Source: Ophiostoma sp. CBS 140.51
Lineage: Eukaryota; Ascomycota; Sordariomycetes; Ophiostomatales; Ophiostomataceae
Assembly: GCA_029298735.1 (NCBI GenBank)
Contig: JANSLP010000029.1
Span: 1 to 64,000, forward strand
DNA length: 64,000 bases
Direction: 5' to 3'
Position numbers and translations under genes: made by a program. Shown here piece by piece: positions 1 to 11,782 of this stretch (positions are counted from its first letter, which is position 1; each line of letters starts with the position of its first letter). The notes under the pieces are model-generated. The model saw nothing but the letters and a program-made list of their open reading frames with translations, did no database searches and was not told the origin of the DNA.

Positions 1-1136
1 GAAAGCCTCCATTTCTTGATGGTCTGTGGAGAACGCTGCCAGGAAGAGGCAAGGCGACAAAAGCCAAGATCTTGAATTGCGATGAAGGGGGAATCAAAAT
101 AATTTCAAAATACACATACACAGAAATAAACTCACAGCTATGTTAACCTGGAATGCGGAAGCGGGTTGCCCTAGAAAGATGTGCAAGATGTGCGCCTCGG
201 ATAAAGACGGCGCCATTCTTAACCTTGGAATTCAAAAGAAGGAATTCTGGAGACAGGCATTCGAGGTACTCGGCGTTTTCGATGCATTCTAGACAAATGC
301 TGCGTCACCAGGCCGTCAAAGACGTATGTACACATACACAGTAAGCTGTAATATACACCCTGCAATAAGAACAGATATGTCGTCCGGAATAGGCTGCGTG
401 GCTGCCAACAATTCGGACCTGGCTTCGGCCGGGTTCGTGACAACCAGTGGCAATCCGGCCGAGGAAATCGGACCTGGCTGTGGTAATACTGGTCAAGCTC
501 GAGAATGAGACACGGGTCCATCCTTCATCTGAACACTGCATCTAGTTCATCTAAGCACGGCATATGGGACATGTGAGTTGCCAAATGAAACCGCAAATAC
601 ACCCAATAACCTCCATTGAGTAAATAAATACAAGGCAAAAAGAAGCCCAAACGAAAACGACTGTATCCGGTCCCCAATGCAACTATTTATCAATACAAGT
701 ACACCGAAGTAAGGCCATGGCTTCGTACGACCACCAAACATTGTGATGACAACCAACCAATGCTCTCCTCACAGAAATCAGAAATGCCCAGACCCTCCCA
801 AGTGATCTTCCTTGTGCCTTACATGTCGTCCGATGTTAACTAGACCTAGGTTGTCGCTTTTGCGTGTGAGCTTTTGGTCGTTGCTGTTGAAGTGCGAGTA
901 AAGCGAGAAGCAAGGAATACAGGAGACGAGTAAACACGTTCTTGCTCCTGAAAATGCAATTCTCTAGATCAACTATCGTATCATGTCTCTTCTTGCTCGT
1001 CGCGTCCGATGCAGGTTCCGTCCTAGGCCCTTCTTGGTATGTCTTTTTTTTTGTGTCCGTCTTGGGGGTTTCTTTCACGTCGTTTGCTTCGTCATCTCAT
1101 CGCCGTGCCTGCCTATTAAAATTATACAGTCCCATG
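1..1136. other. Left-edge non-coding stretch
   Basis: No gene is recognisable here. Open frames are short, have no family resemblance and overlap each other on both strands. The part nearest 1136 is the 3' flank of the Nem1-like gene, which is read leftward and stops at 1137. A minus-strand ATG at 10-12 could begin a gene lying outside the window, but only four codons are visible. Confidence 0.6.
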
Positions 1137-2860
1137 TCATGCCATATGGCGTCCGTCCTCGCCGCCGCGCAGAGCCAACAGCGCCCGGACATCCGAGACG
1201 TACTGGAGGCCCTCCAGCAGCGGCACGAGGTGCAGCAGGTCGTTGTCTGTGTGGTCACTGATCCAGCCCTGAATGGGAATGGCATTGTCTAAAAGAGTTA
1301 GAATGCGTATCAAAATTAAAATTTCACGAAAGGAACAGAATACACACCCTGATGGAACATGTAGCTCAGCGGGCTGTTGTCCAGGATCATCACCTTGCTC
1401 AGGTCAGGCTCGACAGCGCTCAGGTCTTTGATAAAGGCACCATGGCGGAACGTGCAGTGCTGGCGGTAGTAGCGGGCAGAGAAAAACTTGCGCTCCGACT
1501 CCAGCCAGTCAATGACCGGGTCGGCGTACTCCTGCACTGAAGCTGTAAAGACAACCAGGTTGTACCACTTGCACACTCTTCGCAAAAACTCGTCACAATA
1601 CGGCCGCTTGTGCACGTAGTAGAGAATCGGGTGTTGTGGGCCGGCACTAGGCTGGCCGCCGATGCCGACAAACGTCGTGTTCAGGCGAACCTCGACCATG
1701 TGTCCCGTGCTCATACGGCCACCCTTCGACATACTGTGAATCAGCGTCTCGTCGAGGTCGAGGATGAGCGTCTTCTGGTGTGACTTGTCGAGGGGTTCGA
1801 GGTTGAGGAAAGAGGGTTGCCGCCGGGGAATCAGTGGTCGGGGTGGGGCCGGGGTGCGAGGGTATTTCGTCAGAGCGCCAGCTGGAGACGTTGGCGACTT
1901 GAGTTGCGCAAGAATGTCCTTGGTCACACCACCGCCGCTGTTGTCACCATCAAAGCTGCCGGCGCGACTGCCGCCCTGCATCGAGATCGAGGAGGACGAG
2001 GACTGTCCCTTGCGGTGCTTCCGTTGGCGTAGCGTATCGTCGTTCAACTTAATCCGTACAGACCTCCGGTTGCTGCCCGAGTTAGAGGCTGGCCCGTCGT
2101 CTTCACCCGACCGGCTGCCTGCTGTGCCCCTCCTGCCTGAACCGTCGTTTGCGCCTTTCCGTCGTTGTTGTGCGCCCTTGGTGTCAAAGTCCGATTCCGA
2201 TTCAGAAGATACCGCGTACGAGTTTCCACTCGGCATAGAAGATGACGAAAAGAAGCGTCCGCTTCCTGTACCCGAAGTTGCCGACATTGTGCTGTTCCGT
2301 TTGAGGAGCTTCTCGCTCTCTCCCGTAAAGTCGTCTTCTCCGTCGCTATACGGAGACAGTTTTGATTTCTTGTCGTGACCGCGGCGCAGCCCGAACAGAG
2401 CCTTGAAGGGGCCAAGCGGCGAGAAGTTTCCGTTCTCGTCGTAGAGACAGGCAATCAGGTAGACGCCAGGGGCAGCTAAGGTCTGGAGGAACCAATGAAT
2501 GGAGTTCCAGACGGTAATGGCAATGCGCTTTGGTAGCGAGCGCCACTTGGATAGACGCACACTCCCTGCACTTGCGCTGGCTCCGTGCATGTCCTTTTGT
2601 GGGATCAACGGTAAAGTCTCGTCGCTGATGCCAGCCATGGGCGTGCTGCTGTCTGCCGCAGGGTCTTGTTCGATGACGAGGGTGCTGCTGGTACTACTGG
2701 TACCGTTGGTGGTAATGGTGGTGGTGGTGGCGCCGCCTCCGTGACTGTCACGCTCTGGCGTGATGGCTAGGCCGAGCGCGCTGAGGGAGTTGGACCGCGA
2801 GGGGGTAGAGCCGCCGAATGATGAAGACGCATGCGATGACAGTGTGTTGTACGAGTTCAT
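1137..2860 (-). CDS. NEM1: Nem1-type nuclear envelope/ER phosphatase (FCP1/Dullard HAD family)
   Basis: Predicted 554-aa protein from two exons, 2860-1348 and 1288-1137. The 59-nt intron has a GTGTGT donor and a TTTTAG acceptor; splicing restores the C-terminal run HQDNAIPIQGW that the unspliced frame loses. The HAD phosphatase signature DLDETLIHS has its catalytic aspartates at about D368 and D370, followed by the FCP1-type core (VVFTAS, DNSPLSY). The long N-terminal half is Ser/Gly/Thr-rich, with a hydrophobic segment near residues 115-145 that would anchor it in the ER/nuclear envelope. In yeast, Nem1 with Spo7 dephosphorylates the phosphatidate phosphatase Pah1, switching lipid flow toward triacylglycerol. 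The length is in the range of fungal Nem1. Family assignment is firm; the Spo7/Pah1 partnership is inferred from the family. Confidence 0.92.
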
Positions 2861-4677
2861 AGTACGATGTGCGGTTGCCGATAGAGAGGTTGCCGATATA
2901 ATGCGCCGCTATGGCCACTGGACAGCCATGAAGGGAGAAGGTAGAGTGGGAGTGACGACAGAGGGTGTTTGCGCGCGGCTGTCGAGGTCGGATTCGCCGG
3001 GTTCTCGTGTTCGTGATAGATCGTCAAGGTGACCGTCGTGCTTGTTGAGGCCGTAGTCAAACAAGTGCTGTTTGGTATGAAAGGTACTCGTTGCGTGGGG
3101 GTTGGGCGCTGGAGGTCCGCGTTGTTCGTCGGTCCACGTAAGATACGTGTTCGTGTGCTGGTCGACGCGCTGCAGGGGTCGAGAAACGAGAGCACAGAGT
3201 CAAAGTGACGAGACGCGCAAGCAAACTATTGAATAGCAACACGAATGCGCTCGTCGGAATCTGGATGCGCGTGGAAACGAGTGACGGGGGCGAGAAACAA
3301 AGCCAGGCGATCGGCGGGAAGATTGGCTGCCTTTTTCCAGATTTGGGGGATGTTGAGGAAATGGGATCCGAATCCGAGGAAGGGCGAGGAGAGCAAAGAG
3401 GCCACAGAAGCCAAAGAGGGTAAAGAGGGCGTTGGCGACGATGCAAAGGCGCGATTGGAAGCAGAGGGAAATCGGTGTCGTGATGTATGCGTGCAATGGA
3501 CGAGAAAACGGCAAGGAAATCGAGAATCAAGACCGTCCCACGGCAGTCGGGTGTTGCAAAAGGGCGGGAAATACGTCTTCCGCTGGCGTGGGTTGTTGGT
3601 GAGGAGTTGTGAGGAGTATGAGGCGACGTTCGTCCGGTCGGGGTTTTGGGGCGGTGGTAATAGTGGTTGAGGGCGAGAGTTGGGAAGAGGACGGGAAGAA
3701 TGAAGAAGGGGAGGGAAAAGTGGGAAGACGTAGGCGTGCTAACAATAACATGCAGCGAAGTCTTCCCGGCGAAGGCGTGTTCAGCGGACAGTTTCACAGA
3801 ATTACAGAATTACAGGCGGGAAAGAGCGACGGGCGCCAACCAGTGGTCTGGAAAGAGCCCACAGCGGTCTTTAGGAGGCTCTGGCGGAAGGTAATAAAAC
3901 ACTGGAAAACCGTTGGGGAAAGAGCGGACAAGCAATAAACGACGCCGCTCTAATAAAATAGGTTGTAAGATGCTCCTGCCCGTGCTCGCTTCTGGCTTGG
4001 CGCGGCACGCAGAATATTGCCAGGGAGAGAAAGAGCGTGCAATAGAACATCGTCATCTCAGGAAAGAACGATGGTAGGCATCTACGAATTCAAGGTGCTC
4101 CTGTGTTTTCTTTGCTGCTTGCCTGGTGGTCCTTATAAACAGAATAAGAAGGTGCGGGTGCGGGCAACGGATGCGCCGACTGCACCTGCCTTTTGCTTTG
4201 GATGCCGCTCGTCCTGTAAAAAAGGTCCACGTGAACCCGCGGTTTTGGTCAACCTGGCTTCTCAGAGCACATATATTTTGTCTTTCGTCGCGGATTCGCC
4301 AGGGATTCTACAGTGAATCGCAGGAGGCCTATGCTTTCCCCTCCCACTAGAGGCCGGCAGCCTCCAGGGCAAGGGCGCCTCATGCGTGGGCGCCTTATGC
4401 GTGGATGCCTCAGGTATACGAGATTCAACGGGGAATCTCCAGGGTATCTACGGAGTACAGATAATAATAAGCCCATCCGAGGCACTTCCTCCTGATGGAG
4501 AGCCGTCAGGATTAGATTTCGCACATCCTCCTGCCTACGTTCTGTCTTGTTGCTTCATGGTCGTCTCTCAATTGAGACCCCTATCCCTGGGACGTCTGAC
4601 AGAAAATCTGATAAGAGGGGGGAGGAAAACTCGTATTCTTACACTGTAAAAATAATAAAACTCTCCCAATACATAGT
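2861..4677. other. Non-coding region upstream of the Nem1-like gene
   Basis: The first kilobase is probably the 5' leader and promoter of the leftward Nem1-like gene; read on the minus strand it is strongly pyrimidine-rich. A 246-codon minus-strand open frame (3797-3057) has a Pro/Ser/Arg/Leu-biased composition and no family resemblance, so it is not called. Near 4373 there is a small 15-bp tandem repeat. A CACGTG site lies at 4228-4233. Confidence 0.55.
4373..4412 (+). repeat. 15-bp tandem repeat, 2.7 copies
   Basis: Unit GGGCGCCTCATGCGT at 4373-4387, a copy with one C-to-T change at 4388-4402, then a partial degenerate copy to 4412. It lies in non-coding DNA between the Nem1-like and EthD genes. 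Confidence 0.8.
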
Positions 4678-5669
4678 TTAGTTTAAATGGCTCGGCCCCG
4701 AGAGATCAAATATTACGGGTTGGCGAGCTGGATCAAACTATAATAAAATATTATTAACTTGAGGATCGACCGTACGAAGTAATTCAACTCGTAACGTACC
4801 TTAATACCTTGGCTAGCATCAAAAATGCGGCCCTCGTAACCAAAAAGCGTGTAAGAGACACTGTCGTCGAATAAGCCGGCTGCTTGCTTGGCAAACGCTG
4901 CCTGCGCGCGGCGCACGGTCCTCACTGAAGCGGCGCTGCGCATAACAATCTTGTAAACGACCGCGTACCGTGGCATATCTTTGCCGCCAAAGTACGTTGT
5001 CAAGTCGAACTTTTCGGACGTGAAGCCGACGTTAACCAGCAGCCCACGCACATCGGGCAGCGCCATAGCTTGAAGGGCGGCTACTAGCAGTGGCGTCAGC
5101 TGTGCATCGAGGGCGACGCCGTCGAGAGAGCCGTCAGGGGCGGCCACGAAGAACATGGCGACATGGCGTACGGCGCTGTCGTCCGCTGTATCAGCCCCCG
5201 CCTCGGTACCTAACGGCACCTCGTGCTCGTGGGCGAGGAGCACCATGGCGGTTTCAAAGTCAGCAAAGTTCTTGCCGTCGGGTCCGATCTTTTCCCGAAC
5301 GTAAGACGAGTTCATAACGGCCTGCACGTGGTCCCAGTCGCGAAAGTAGAGCTCCGTCACATCGTCGCGCGCCATCCAGGCGTGATTGGCGTTGGGGACC
5401 GGGCCCGGACGCGCGCCGTAGACGGAGTCAAAGACGTGCGTCTGCAGATATTTCCTGTAAAAGACACACTGCGATCAGATTATGGGCTTCATGGACGAGG
5501 GACAGCAGAGCCCAATGACCGCATACTCTGGCTTGGCATTCCGGTCATCAATGTCGTCGGCAAGCGCTCCATGCACACGGAAGTGGTAGTCCAGGTACTC
5601 GCGTCGGGTCATGCCTGGCTTGCGCCGCGAGCTGGCAATCTGCTTGATCATTGCCGAGTTCGACGCCAT
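4678..5669 (-). CDS. EthD-domain (dimeric alpha-beta barrel) protein
   Basis: Predicted 285-aa protein from three exons: 5669-5527, 5454-4800 and 4737-4678. The first intron is GTATGC...TTTACAG and the second GTACGT...ATTATAG. Both are needed: the first joins KPE to KYLQTHVFDSV, and the second gives the short tail FDPARQPVIFDLSGPSHLN. The N-terminal part (MIKQIASSRRKPGMTRREYLDYHF, HGAL, then WxARDDVTELYF) is the EthD-type ferredoxin-like fold. That domain is named for a bacterial ether-degradation protein and is common in uncharacterised fungal monooxygenase-like or dehydratase-like proteins. No catalytic role can be read from the sequence. The ATG at 5669 is chosen because it directly precedes the conserved domain. 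No biosynthetic neighbours are present, so a pathway cannot be proposed. Confidence 0.82.
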
Positions 5670-7482
5670 GGCCGTAACTGCTTGCTGGGAGAGTTTGGGA
5701 TGTAAAGAGAGACGGTGTGCCCGTGAGACATGCTTCGACACGCGCGCATAGAAAGGGGGAAACAAACAAGGGCTGGAAGACCGAAAATACACAAGTCTTG
5801 TCAGTCGAGAAAGAAAACGAAATTCGGCTCTTGCTGCACATGACTGGAATAATATAGCGCGCGCTCTCTTCGCGGCACCGTTGTTCCTTGAGGGATAACT
5901 CCGATAATGATGTTCGTGATCGCTTGGTGGAGCCGATATCACGTCAAATGCACCACAATCTAGGTCGGCTACGAGAAACAGCGACAGATAGGATAAGCAC
6001 GTTGATGAAGATAGGGGCTGTCGGGACGGCGCCAGAAGGGCGTCCGGGAGGGCCGGGAGTTTAGGGAAGGGGATAAAACACTGTTTCGGCAGTGTTTACT
6101 CAAGACTGAATAAAGTCAAATTAGGAACTGTGTCAATATAATTAGTTGTGAATGGTTGTGTCAGTTGTCAGCAGGGCAGGCGGAGCCAAGTACGCAACTG
6201 GTAGGGTGAAGCCCACCACGTTGCCCCCCAAATCAACATTTCCCGCTTTACTTGGGCGCTGTGGTCGTGACAAAACAACTACCCCCATGTGGAGCCGACA
6301 ACCATACCGTCTTCGACCGGCCCCGCGTACAGTATTATTGTGCGATCCTCTGCAATGCTCTCAGAGAGGCCAGTCGAGCCATCACGGCCCCCGAGGATGC
6401 TCACCAGCTGCAATGTCCAGGAGCGCCTCGACCAGAGCACATCTACATCGCGGGACTGGGAAGACAACTATGGTCTTCACTTCAGTTTTAAAATGGAAGG
6501 TGATAGAGAAGAATCCTCGTCGGACAAAACAGTGGACTGTTTGTCAAACCAAGACAAGGAGGGTCTTTGGAAGCCGAGGGTAAGACAAGAACAGAAGACA
6601 TTTTATTCTGGGGTTTGGACAAAAGCATGTGCTTCTCCTAGCCAAAGCCTACACAAAACTGGTCCACGTGGGTCTAGCCGTCTCATCAGAAAGGCGAACA
6701 AAACACAAACAAGTTACAATGGCCGCCGGAGTGACCACCGGCAGCTGTCAGTGGCCAGTTAGACGGTCGCTGTTATCTTCGGACGAGAAAAGCTTAAAAC
6801 TCTACGGGAGTTAAAGTCATCAACATATCTGTCAGAAAACCGTTTGAGTACAAAGCCGGTGGGTCAGGTACAGTGCAAGACAGCTGCCATTGCTTTCTTG
6901 GTTCTCACTACGTCATATCCGTTGAGAGCATGTGCAACCAAGTTTCGAGGTATCGAGGGAAAGGTGTAACATTAAGCATGCATGGAGCACTTGGAAGGCA
7001 CAAAGATGGAAGAGTAGCTGTAACAAAAGAAATTCGATAGTTGGCCGTTATAATATATACGTCCCGGTGTTGCTTGATGAAATACAGACTAGAATACAAA
7101 ATACAGGCCGGGAGCCACAAAGCCCACATCTCGGTCGTCCACCGAGGACAGAACTCTCCCCTCTTCCTTCCTCTCTCCTTCTTCAAGCGATTGTAGGGTA
7201 TGCTCTCTTGCCAGTCCTGCAACAACATCTAGAGGGATGTCCAGAAGAGGCGTTCAAGAGCCAAAAAGTCCGGCAGCGAAAGATACTCAATGCGAACAGC
7301 CGGCCACTAACGGCCCTCTGTCCTAACAACACCCCGTTTCCCTCTGTTTAGTGAGAAATGCGCACTGAAAAAAGACCAACGTCCCGCCGTAAACATTACT
7401 ATTGGTGAATAATATACTCCAAACAAACACTCCTGCTTAGCCTCTTCCCCTCATCAAAAACAAACAACAAGCGTGTGTCCGA
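5670..7482. other. Non-coding region between EthD and VAP genes
   Basis: Nothing recognisable. It covers the promoter side of the EthD gene and the 3' flank of the VAP gene. Plus-strand open frames of up to 157 codons (6152-6762) lack any motif and overlap one another in three frames. A CACGTG site lies at 6665-6670. Confidence 0.55.
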
Positions 7483-8791
7483 TCAGAAGAAGAAGTAGGC
7501 GAGCAGGAAACTCAGGAGGACCAGAATGGCCGTCACCTGTAGTGGCACACCCTCGGTGCCTTGCCGGACCTGCTGCTGCAGCTGAGCGGCTGGTGCGGCG
7601 GCGGCCGTTGTTGAGTCGGCATCGCCCGACTTCTCCACAGCGGCGCCCTTGCGCTGCCGCAGACCACCGTCTTTGCGCAAAGACGAGATCAGGGCCTCGG
7701 CCTCAGCCAGCTTTGCGGTAAGGGCAGCAATCGTGGCGTCCTTGTCGTTTGCGGTGGTCGTCGTTATTTGAGAAACAGGTGCGGTCGCTGGCGTGGCAGG
7801 CATGTTGGTAGCGGGAGACGGAGAAGAAGCCTGCGGGGTGGCAGGCGAGGCGGCGCTTCTCGCAGCGGGCTTGCGGTCGGTCCAGGCGGCTTCGGGAGAC
7901 AGAACACCATTCGCCTTGGGCTCTTCGCGCGGCGACACATAGGCGGGCGGGGGAACGTCGGGTGTGGCATCGACCTAAGGGCAATGGTGTTAGGCTCAAG
8001 TACGCTTATGGTCCATATCGAGTTTAAGACTTCACTTACTCCGTTCGTAGCAATCTGGCGGGCAGGCGTGATGGTCGGGGCAACTGCGTCAGGGTCCTCA
8101 GCCGGCAGAAACGAGACACGGATCTTGCGTTCTTGAACATCTGCCTTCTCGACTCGGTCCCACTGTAGGTCGGGAAAGACATAGCTCGTTAGTAATCTGG
8201 CCACCCTGGGTATATGTCGCGAGCTCGAGATATAGCTCGCGTGATGAGGGGATCCGAAAACATACGATATCCTGGACACTGATAAACTCCTTGTCGCCGG
8301 TGATGGGCACGGCCTGCACCAGGAACTTGTCACGGCACTTGTAGTCGGCAGGCGGGTCCTGCTTCATCGCCTGAAGGAGAACTGCACTCAGATGTTAGGG
8401 ATATAAAAGTCAGAAATCCGCATTGGGAGGACAGGGATACAAACCTGTCACCTCGACCTCGCGATCGGGCTCAATGCGCCCAGAGTTTGGGCGGACGCAG
8501 TATCTGTAGGAGAAGAGATATGTCAGCCTTTCGTATTCCTACCGAGTAGGCTCAGGGAGAAACTGCCGAAACGTACTGCTTGGGTGCGGTCGTCTTGACC
8601 TTGAAAGCAACGGGCGTCGAGTTGGGGTTCCGGATCTTCAGAGTCTCGGATACCTCGACGGTGAACGGGCCTGTACACGGCACAACAACATGTCAGTTCC
8701 AACAAGCCTTCTCCAGCTCAAACGTCGGCTATTCGATGAGGGTGTACGCACGGCTAAAGCCGAGCTCCGCGGGCTCGATCTCGACAGACAT
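7483..8791 (-). CDS. SCS2: VAP/Scs2-type ER membrane contact-site protein (MSP domain, tail-anchored)
   Basis: Predicted 307-aa protein from six exons: 8791-8752, 8670-8577, 8503-8445, 8381-8266, 8162-8040 and 7974-7483. All introns are GT-AG. The assembled N-terminus MSVEIEPAELGFSRPFTVEV, then LKIRNPNSTPVAFKVKTTAPKQY and the VRPNSGRIEP run, is a canonical major sperm protein (MSP) domain, which binds FFAT motifs of lipid-transfer proteins. An Ala/Pro/Ser/Thr-rich linker follows, then a short heptad-like helix (DATIAALTAKLAEAEALISS), and a C-terminal hydrophobic anchor (VTAILVLLSFLLAYFFF). The order MSP, linker, coiled coil, tail anchor is diagnostic of VAP/Scs2. It would tether the ER to the plasma membrane and other organelles and influence phosphoinositide and inositol metabolism. 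The first exon is only 40 nt. Confidence 0.93.
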
Positions 8792-9951
8792 CGCGATGTT
8801 TTTGAGGTTTGTAGATGGGAATGAGTTCGATAAAATGACAGAAAAGGCGCGTTTCGTGCTACAGTCGATGGATTCACGACAAAACGATGCAGCTGAGAAA
8901 GCGCAGGCGAACGGTCGGTGGTCGACGAGAAAAGGGGGCAGGCCTGGTCGTGGTGGCCTTTTTTCGAAAGGCAATTTGTCGTTCCAAAAAGGGATGCTGA
9001 ACAGCGGGCCGTGCTGGTCGAGGGAGGTCGTAATTGCAGATGGAGTTGATGAAAAACGCAACTAGGAAGCTCGACCGCGCAGTCGAAGAGTCGTCGGTGG
9101 TGATGGAGGGTGGTTGTGTTGTGTTGTTGTTCCTGATGATCGAAAAATCGAGGACGTTGGACGGCGATGAATTAGTCAATACCAAATACCCAAATATTCG
9201 CACCACGGAAGGCTCAAGACGACATCATATGGCCAAGTTTCACTTTTGTTGGCGGTCCGCCGACAAAATGGGGCAGGTGCGCTGGGAAGGGTACAGAGGA
9301 GCTGGAAATTGGCAAAATTGCCTGTGACAGCAGCTCGAACAGCTAACCTTGGCGGCTCTTTGCTTGCTCATCATTGCCCATCTGGCCTATTCGTCCTCGA
9401 ATGTCTGTGCGTCGGTCGCTCTTGCTTTGTCCCAGTTGGCAGTGCAACGCGCCGAGAAAGAACGATCGATCCCTGGAGGCCGTCGACACCCTCCCAAAAC
9501 TCAGCGGGGTCACATTCACGCGACAGCGTGTTTTATGAGACAAGAACGCCCGACGCACGGCATTTTAGCGACTGCTACAGGGCACAGCCTGACTCAGGCG
9601 AATCTGGCAAGTGCCAGACTTTGGTTGGAGTTGCACCTTCCAGATGACGACAGCGGGAGTTACGGGGTAAGCTTAGTTATCAGCGGCAATAGGTCAACTT
9701 CCCCTCCATTAACAAACGCACGTTCGACACGCAATTATTGACTCTCCATTACTGTTTGGTTCTGCATTCTGCCGACCTCGAATCTCGTTTTCACTTGTTC
9801 TTTACATACCGTTTGACTTCAGAGCCAATTCTTTCACCAACATCCCCGAGAAACCGCATCCTCGACCCCTCAATCTCTCACGATCGAGCTTTCGCCTTAT
9901 TTCTTCAGCATCACAAAGAGATCTTTCTCCGAATATCACCCTACCTTCACA
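8792..9951. promoter_or_regulatory. Shared upstream region of the VAP and UBX genes
   Basis: This 1.16-kb gap separates two divergently read genes and must hold both promoters. No convincing TATA box, upstream ORF or repeat was singled out. The stretch just before 9952 is pyrimidine-rich, as is usual for fungal start regions. Confidence 0.5.
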
Positions 9952-11110
9952 ATGACGCAGTCCGATCTTGAGGTTCTGCTCGACATGGGCTTCGAGAAGG
10001 AGCGCGCTGAGCTTGCCGTCAAGCGCTCCGGCGGTCTGCAGGGAGCTCTGACGTGGCTCGAGGAGACCCAGGACACGCCGCTAGAGGAGCTCAAGGCCAA
10101 GAGTGCCACGGCCGCGGCAAAGGAGGGCCCCGATGGCGAGATGGACGACGACGAGGGTGCAACAGCGGCAGCCATCAGTGCGCTCGAGTCCGGCCAGGCG
10201 GCCAAGTCGCTCGTGTGCAACGAGTGTGGCAAGAAGTTCCGGAGCCAGGCCACGGCCGAGTTCCATGCGTCCAAGTCGTACGTGGCGTCACAATCCGCTC
10301 TCTCACACCTTTCTGGGGGTGTTTTGTGTTATGTGCCATGACCTCGCTTCTTCTAACATTTGAAAACATCTAGTGGTCATACAGACTTTGCCGAGTCCAC
10401 CGAGGAGATTGCACCGCTGACGGAGGATGAGAAGAAGGCCCGCCTGGAGGAGCTCCGGCAACGGCTCAAGGACAAGCGCGCTAACCAAGCGATTGCCGAC
10501 CGTGAGGACCAGAAGAAGAATGAGGTATGTCAAGCGGCGCTGGCAATATAGACTAAAAGCCGTACCACTTCAAAGAAACTAACACGATGCAACATAGAAA
10601 ATCCGCATGAAGGCCACCAAGGAGACCCAGGACATGAAGGAGGAGCTGGAACGTAAGGAGCGGATCAAGGAGGCTGCCAAGAAGCGCGCTGAGAAGGTCG
10701 CCGACGCTGAGGCCAAGAAGCGGGTCAAGGATCGCATCGAGGCCGACAAGGAGGAGCGCCGCCGGAAAGCCGAGCTGGCAAAGGCCGCCCGTGAGGGTCG
10801 TGCTGTAGAGACACCCGCCGTACCAGCAGCCTCTACTGGTGGCCTGGCCGCCGCCGTTGCAGCCTCGTCGTCTTCTTCGTCAAGTCAAGCCCGCCTCCGT
10901 CTGCAGCTGCCGACAGGAAACGTCATGAAGACCTTTGACGCCGAGGCCACGCTGTTCGAGGTGGCCCAGGCTTTGGAGGCAGACGACGGCTTCAAGGCCA
11001 CCAAGTTTGAGCTGACGTTCCCGCGCAAGACGTACGAGGGCGCCACTGACCTGAGCAAGACGCTTCGCGAGCTAGGTCTAACGCCCAGTGCCGTGCTCCG
11101 GGTGCAGTAG
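9952..11110 (+). CDS. UBA-zinc finger-UBX protein (UBXN1/SAKS1-like Cdc48 cofactor)
   Basis: Predicted 329-aa protein from three exons, 9952-10277, 10374-10524 and 10598-11110, with GTACGT/TAG and GTATGT/TAG introns. Residues 4-40 form a UBA domain (DLEVLLDMGFEKERAELAV), which binds ubiquitin. Around residues 87-112 lies a C2H2-like finger with spacing C-x2-C-x12-H-x5-H, split by the first intron between its two histidines. The middle is a long charged Lys/Glu-rich coiled coil. The C-terminal ~90 residues (RLRLQLPTGNVMKTFDAEATL to LRELGLTPSAVLRVQ) form a UBX domain, which docks onto Cdc48/p97. The layout matches human UBXN1 and its fungal relatives, which link ubiquitylated clients to Cdc48. 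The role is inferred from the domains. Confidence 0.9.
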
Positions 11111-11782
11111 TCTTTTGAAAGGCAGGCATGTCTGTTTTGCTAGGCACTGATGTATTATGGATAGGAACGGGAACGGTAGAAAATGATTTTGACAGCGAGC
11201 GAGAGGAAGCAGCGGATACATCAGGTGCGTGGTGAGCATGGGTATTAGAGTTTGTATAGTATCCACCCAAGGAAAACAAAATGCTCTACGGAGTATAAAA
11301 TTTGAGAATTTGAACAGGGGCACAAATTGTCATATCAAAAATATTCTTGAATATTGTATTTTCATTTTCATTTTGGGTCGTGGTATTCCCTTACCCAGTT
11401 CCGCCAACACCTTGCCTACAAACCACAGGCAAACCATGCAATGAAACATTTAGTACCATGACTCCGTGTGAAATCCATCACAAGCCCTGGCTCCGTTGTG
11501 CCGTCTTGTTGTTGGCAGTCTAGGAAACGCCCGTTTGCTCCTCCGCACGAATCGATTGTTGTTGATTTTTTGGTAGACTTTTTTTAATTTTTTTAGAAAC
11601 TTTTTTCTGCCGGTGTGAAAAGTACAAAATCAAGAAGGGCGCCCGGAGGGTTAACACCAATGATGACCCATCCGTTGTAAAATTCCTCCTCTCAGCTCCA
11701 GTTCTATTTTGATTTTTTTCATATGAAAAAGAGAGGTCGAGAAGTCGGGAAAAAATGAGAAACAACCGAAAAAGCGAAGCGC
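11111..11782. other. Tail-to-tail gap between UBX and P1 genes
   Basis: A convergent 3' intergenic stretch of 0.67 kb, AT-rich with T and A runs, presumably holding both polyadenylation regions. The motif TACGGAGTA occurs near 11285. No gene is visible. Confidence 0.6.

Noticed and set aside
1..12. Possible start of a leftward gene at the left window edge
   Set aside because: Only four codons (ATG on the minus strand at 12-10) lie within the window; nothing can be identified.
3057..3797. 246-codon minus-strand open frame upstream of the Nem1-like gene
   Set aside because: Pro/Ser/Leu-rich composition expected from a pyrimidine-rich leader; no motif; overlapped by open frames in other phases.
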